Below, piece after piece: positions 5,586 to 6,564 of a stretch of 6,564 nt of DNA (positions are counted from its first letter, which is position 1; every line of letters starts with the position of its first letter). The translations under genes were made by a program, and so were the position numbers. A model generated the notes under the pieces. That model did no database searches. It was given only the letters and a program-made list of their open reading frames with translations, and was not told the origin of the DNA. The DNA is from Gemmatimonadales bacterium (lineage in GTDB: Bacteria; Gemmatimonadota; Gemmatimonadetes; Gemmatimonadales; GWC2-71-9). The stretch is taken from assembly GCA_025929805.1 (NCBI GenBank), contig JAICPP010000181.1, positions 1 to 6,564 on the forward strand. The letters run 5' to 3'.

Positions 5586-5678
5586 TTCGGCAACCGGACG
5601 ACCCCTCGCCTTCTACTGGTGGTGCTCAGGGGTTCCTGGCTTTGCGTCCCCGCCTCACGACGGGTTTGCCTTTATCGG
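5586..5678 (-). promoter_or_regulatory. Cyclic di-GMP-I (GEMM) riboswitch, distal copy
   Basis: Reading the minus strand: short P1 (CCG), ATAAA, GGCAAACC (5663-5670), P2 hairpin CCCGTC-GTGA-GGCGGG (5649-5664) capped by a GNRA tetraloop, GGGACGCAAAGCC, P3 built from AGCC(A)GGA with TCCGGTT around a bulged A and extended by ACCCCT/AGGGGT, then GCCG closing P1. This order, the unpaired base after AGCC and the GGTT partner are those of the c-di-GMP-I consensus (Vc2-like). The aptamer starts about 20 nt after the predicted transcription start, normal for a riboswitch. It precedes the barrel gene at 4736-5425 by about 160 nt, room for the candidate terminator (5539-5560) and anti-Shine-Dalgarno. 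Expected role: binding of c-di-GMP in the nascent mRNA changes expression of the barrel gene. The sign of the effect cannot be read safely. Confidence 0.92.
5640..5673 (-). repeat. 34-bp direct repeat, distal copy (riboswitch core)
   Basis: Partner of the repeat at 4584-4617. The two lie 1056 bp apart, the period of the duplicated leader-plus-barrel-gene unit. Confidence 0.95.
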
Positions 5679-5705
5679 CGCCGCCCCTGTTGGAGCGACG
5701 CAAAA

Positions 5706-5734
5706 ATGCTAACCAGTGGGTGCAATCCGCGCAA
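5706..5734 (-). promoter_or_regulatory. Candidate promoter of the distal riboswitch-barrel unit
   Basis: On the minus strand TTGCGC (5734-5729) is followed after 17 nt by TAGCAT (5711-5706). Transcription would start near 5699, about 20 nt before the aptamer. The match to the sigma-70 consensus is moderate (3/6 and 4/6). The operator at 5742-5765 ends 8 bp upstream of this -35. Confidence 0.4.
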
Positions 5735-5741
5735 GGCCGAA

Positions 5742-5765
5742 TTGTAAGCAGTCACTTGCTTACAA
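5742..5765. promoter_or_regulatory. TetR-type operator, perfect 9-6-9 inverted repeat
   Basis: TTGTAAGCA-GTCACT-TGCTTACAA is a perfect 24-bp dyad with 9-bp arms. It lies 26 bp before the TetR start codon and overlaps the putative -35 (TTGCTT, 5756-5761). Size and place are those of an operator bound by a TetR-family dimer, so autorepression of the repressor-efflux operon is likely. Confidence 0.8.
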
Positions 5766-5784
5766 CCGGAAATTGCAGTATACT
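5756..5784 (+). promoter_or_regulatory. Promoter of the TetR-efflux operon
   Basis: TTGCTT (5756-5761), 17-nt spacer, TATACT (5779-5784). The -10 matches consensus in five of six positions. Transcription should begin about 5790-5792, on the ATG at 5791, so the mRNA would be leaderless. The lack of any Shine-Dalgarno before this ATG agrees. Confidence 0.6.
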
Positions 5785-5790
5785 GGCGCC

Positions 5791-6381
5791 ATGTCGGTCC
5801 GCGACCAGCTACTCGATGCCGCCCTCAAGGTTTACGCCGAAACCGGGTACCGGGGTGCTACTACCCGGCGCATCGCCGGGGCCGCCGGCGTGAACGAGAT
5901 CACCCTGTTTCGTCACTTCGGATCCAAGGACGCCCTCATCCGGGAAGCGCTAACCCGGGCCGGCGCCTCGGAGGTCCCCGACCTTCTCCCAGACACTCCT
6001 CGCGACGCATTCACTGAAATACGCGAGTGGGCCCGCACTCATCTCCGCGAGCTCCGCGCCCGGCGCTCGCTCATCCGGACCTGCATGGGGGAGATCGAGG
6101 AACATCCAGGCATCTTTTCGGCCGAAAGCAGCTCTCCGGCTTTGGCCGCCAGGGCGCTGAGCCGGTATCTTCGGCGTTTGAGGGAGGTCGGGCTGGCCAA
6201 GGCCCCGTTCGACGAGGGCACCGCGTCCGCCATGCTCATGGGCGCGCTCTTCGCCGATGCCATGGGGCGGGATATCATGCCCGATCTGTACCGGAACGAG
6301 CCGGAGCAGGCACTGGACGAATATGTTCGACTCTTCCTGCGCTCGATCGGTGTCGGCCGCCGGCGGAATGTGGGTGGATAG
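5791..6381 (+). CDS. TetR/AcrR-family transcriptional repressor
   Basis: A 196-residue cytoplasmic DNA-binding protein. The N-terminal domain shows the family pattern: RDQLLDAALKVYAETGY (4-20), then the helix-turn-helix TTRRIAGAAGVNEITLFRHF (24-43) and GSKDALIREAL (44-54). The all-helical C-terminal part (about 60-190) would bind a small molecule and dimerise. Its ligand cannot be inferred. The ORF is open to 5716, but the domain and the promoter place the start at ATG 5791. The frame before it would cross the operator. It most likely represses itself and the efflux genes downstream through the inverted repeat at 5742-5765, and is released by a toxic compound that the pump exports, as in AcrR or TtgR systems. 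The stop TAG abuts the next ATG, so translation is coupled. Confidence 0.9.
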   Translation: MSVRDQLLDAALKVYAETGYRGATTRRIAGAAGVNEITLFRHFGSKDALIREALTRAGASEVPDLLPDTPRDAFTEIREWARTHLRELRARRSLIRTCMGEIEEHPGIFSAESSSPALAARALSRYLRRLREVGLAKAPFDEGTASAMLMGALFADAMGRDIMPDLYRNEPEQALDEYVRLFLRSIGVGRRRNVGG

Positions 6382-6564
6382 ATGAGAGTAAAACTGATCT
6401 GTGGCTTGCTCCTGCCGTTGACCATCACGGCCGGAGCCTTGGAGGCCCAAATCCAGCAGCAGGGGCGCTCTCTCTCGCTGGAACAGGCGCTCGACATCGC
6501 AGAAGAGGAAAGCGAGGCGGTCGGCGTCGCCCGCGCCGGGATCGAGGCCGCCCGGGGCGAGCAA
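6382..6564 (+). CDS. TolC-family outer-membrane efflux protein (N-terminal part)
   Basis: The first 61 codons of a gene that runs off the window. Residues 1-23 are a signal peptide (MRVKLICGLLLPLTIT..., ending LEA before QIQQQ). Next comes GRSLSLEQALDIAEEES, the 'L-x-L-x-x-A-L-x-x-A' start of an outer-membrane efflux protein repeat, and AVGVARAGIEAARGEQ, the beginning of the long coiled-coil alpha barrel. Members form the outer-membrane exit duct of RND, ABC or MFS pumps. The start follows the TetR stop without a gap (TAGATG), with GGTGGA just before, so the two genes form one operon. Adaptor and pump genes are expected next, beyond the window. Which pump type is served cannot be told from this fragment. 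Confidence 0.85.
   Translation, partial: MRVKLICGLLLPLTITAGALEAQIQQQGRSLSLEQALDIAEEESEAVGVARAGIEAARGEQ

Larger units (their letters stand above)
5426..5790. other. Divergent intergenic control region
   Basis: This 365-bp stretch has no credible gene. Towards the left it holds the promoter, c-di-GMP aptamer, hairpin and anti-Shine-Dalgarno of the barrel gene. Towards the right it holds the operator and promoter of the TetR operon. Positions 5441-5520 are extra relative to the sister leader. They contain the palindrome CTCGATCGAG (5510-5519 region) and GC-rich inverted segments, but nothing I recognise. Confidence 0.7.

Noticed and set aside
4584..5673. Reading the 34-bp repeats as insertion-sequence ends or a CRISPR
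   Set aside because: There are only two copies, in direct orientation, each with the internal structure of a c-di-GMP-I aptamer and each at the same distance class before paralogous genes. No transposase or spacers.
5950..6564. 204-codon open frame on the minus strand under the TetR and TolC genes
   Set aside because: A GC-rich shadow frame. Both plus-strand proteins have clear family motifs.

Overview
The window looks like chromosomal DNA of a GC-rich diderm bacterium. Signal peptides, three outer-membrane beta-barrel proteins and the start of a TolC-type efflux protein all require an outer membrane. The small CEGC-containing barrel protein, the Cys-less ArsC/Spx-like protein and the weak Shine-Dalgarno usage remind me of Gemmatimonadota. 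That assignment is from memory of the families, not from a search.

Left part (1-2927). A 16-codon tail of an upstream gene is followed by a non-hydrolysing UDP-GlcNAc 2-epimerase (wecB family, +). Its last 30 codons overlap tail-to-tail an unrecognised four-helix membrane protein (-). Divergent from that lies a small ArsC/Spx-fold protein (+) with Ser where the catalytic Cys should be. It converges on an OsmC-family peroxidase-like gene (-).

Middle part (3027-5699), all on the minus strand. Here are three exported beta-barrel genes. Two of them (3800-4465 and 4736-5425) are tandem paralogues, about half identical. Each is preceded by a leader carrying a cyclic di-GMP-I (GEMM) riboswitch aptamer. 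The aptamers share a perfect 34-bp block with the GGCAAACC and GGGACGCAAAG signatures and a GNRA-capped P2 hairpin, and two base changes in P3 compensate each other. Both leaders can also fold a helix over the Shine-Dalgarno of their gene. The distal unit additionally has a terminator-like hairpin and a possible antiterminator. A strong intrinsic terminator separates the two units. The third barrel gene (3058-3603) belongs to another family, has its own structured leader and ends in its own terminator.

Right part (5706-6564). A divergent control region holds a perfect 9-6-9 inverted repeat overlapping the -35 of a TetR-family repressor gene. The TetR promoter places the start of transcription at or next to its ATG, so the message may be leaderless. 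The TetR stop codon abuts the start of a TolC-like gene (TAGATG) that runs off the window, the usual start of a repressor-plus-efflux operon. The same control region carries a candidate promoter for the distal riboswitch-barrel unit.

Taken together, the most interesting system is a duplicated c-di-GMP riboswitch/outer-membrane-protein module next to an autoregulated efflux operon. It would let a second messenger set the surface protein composition.
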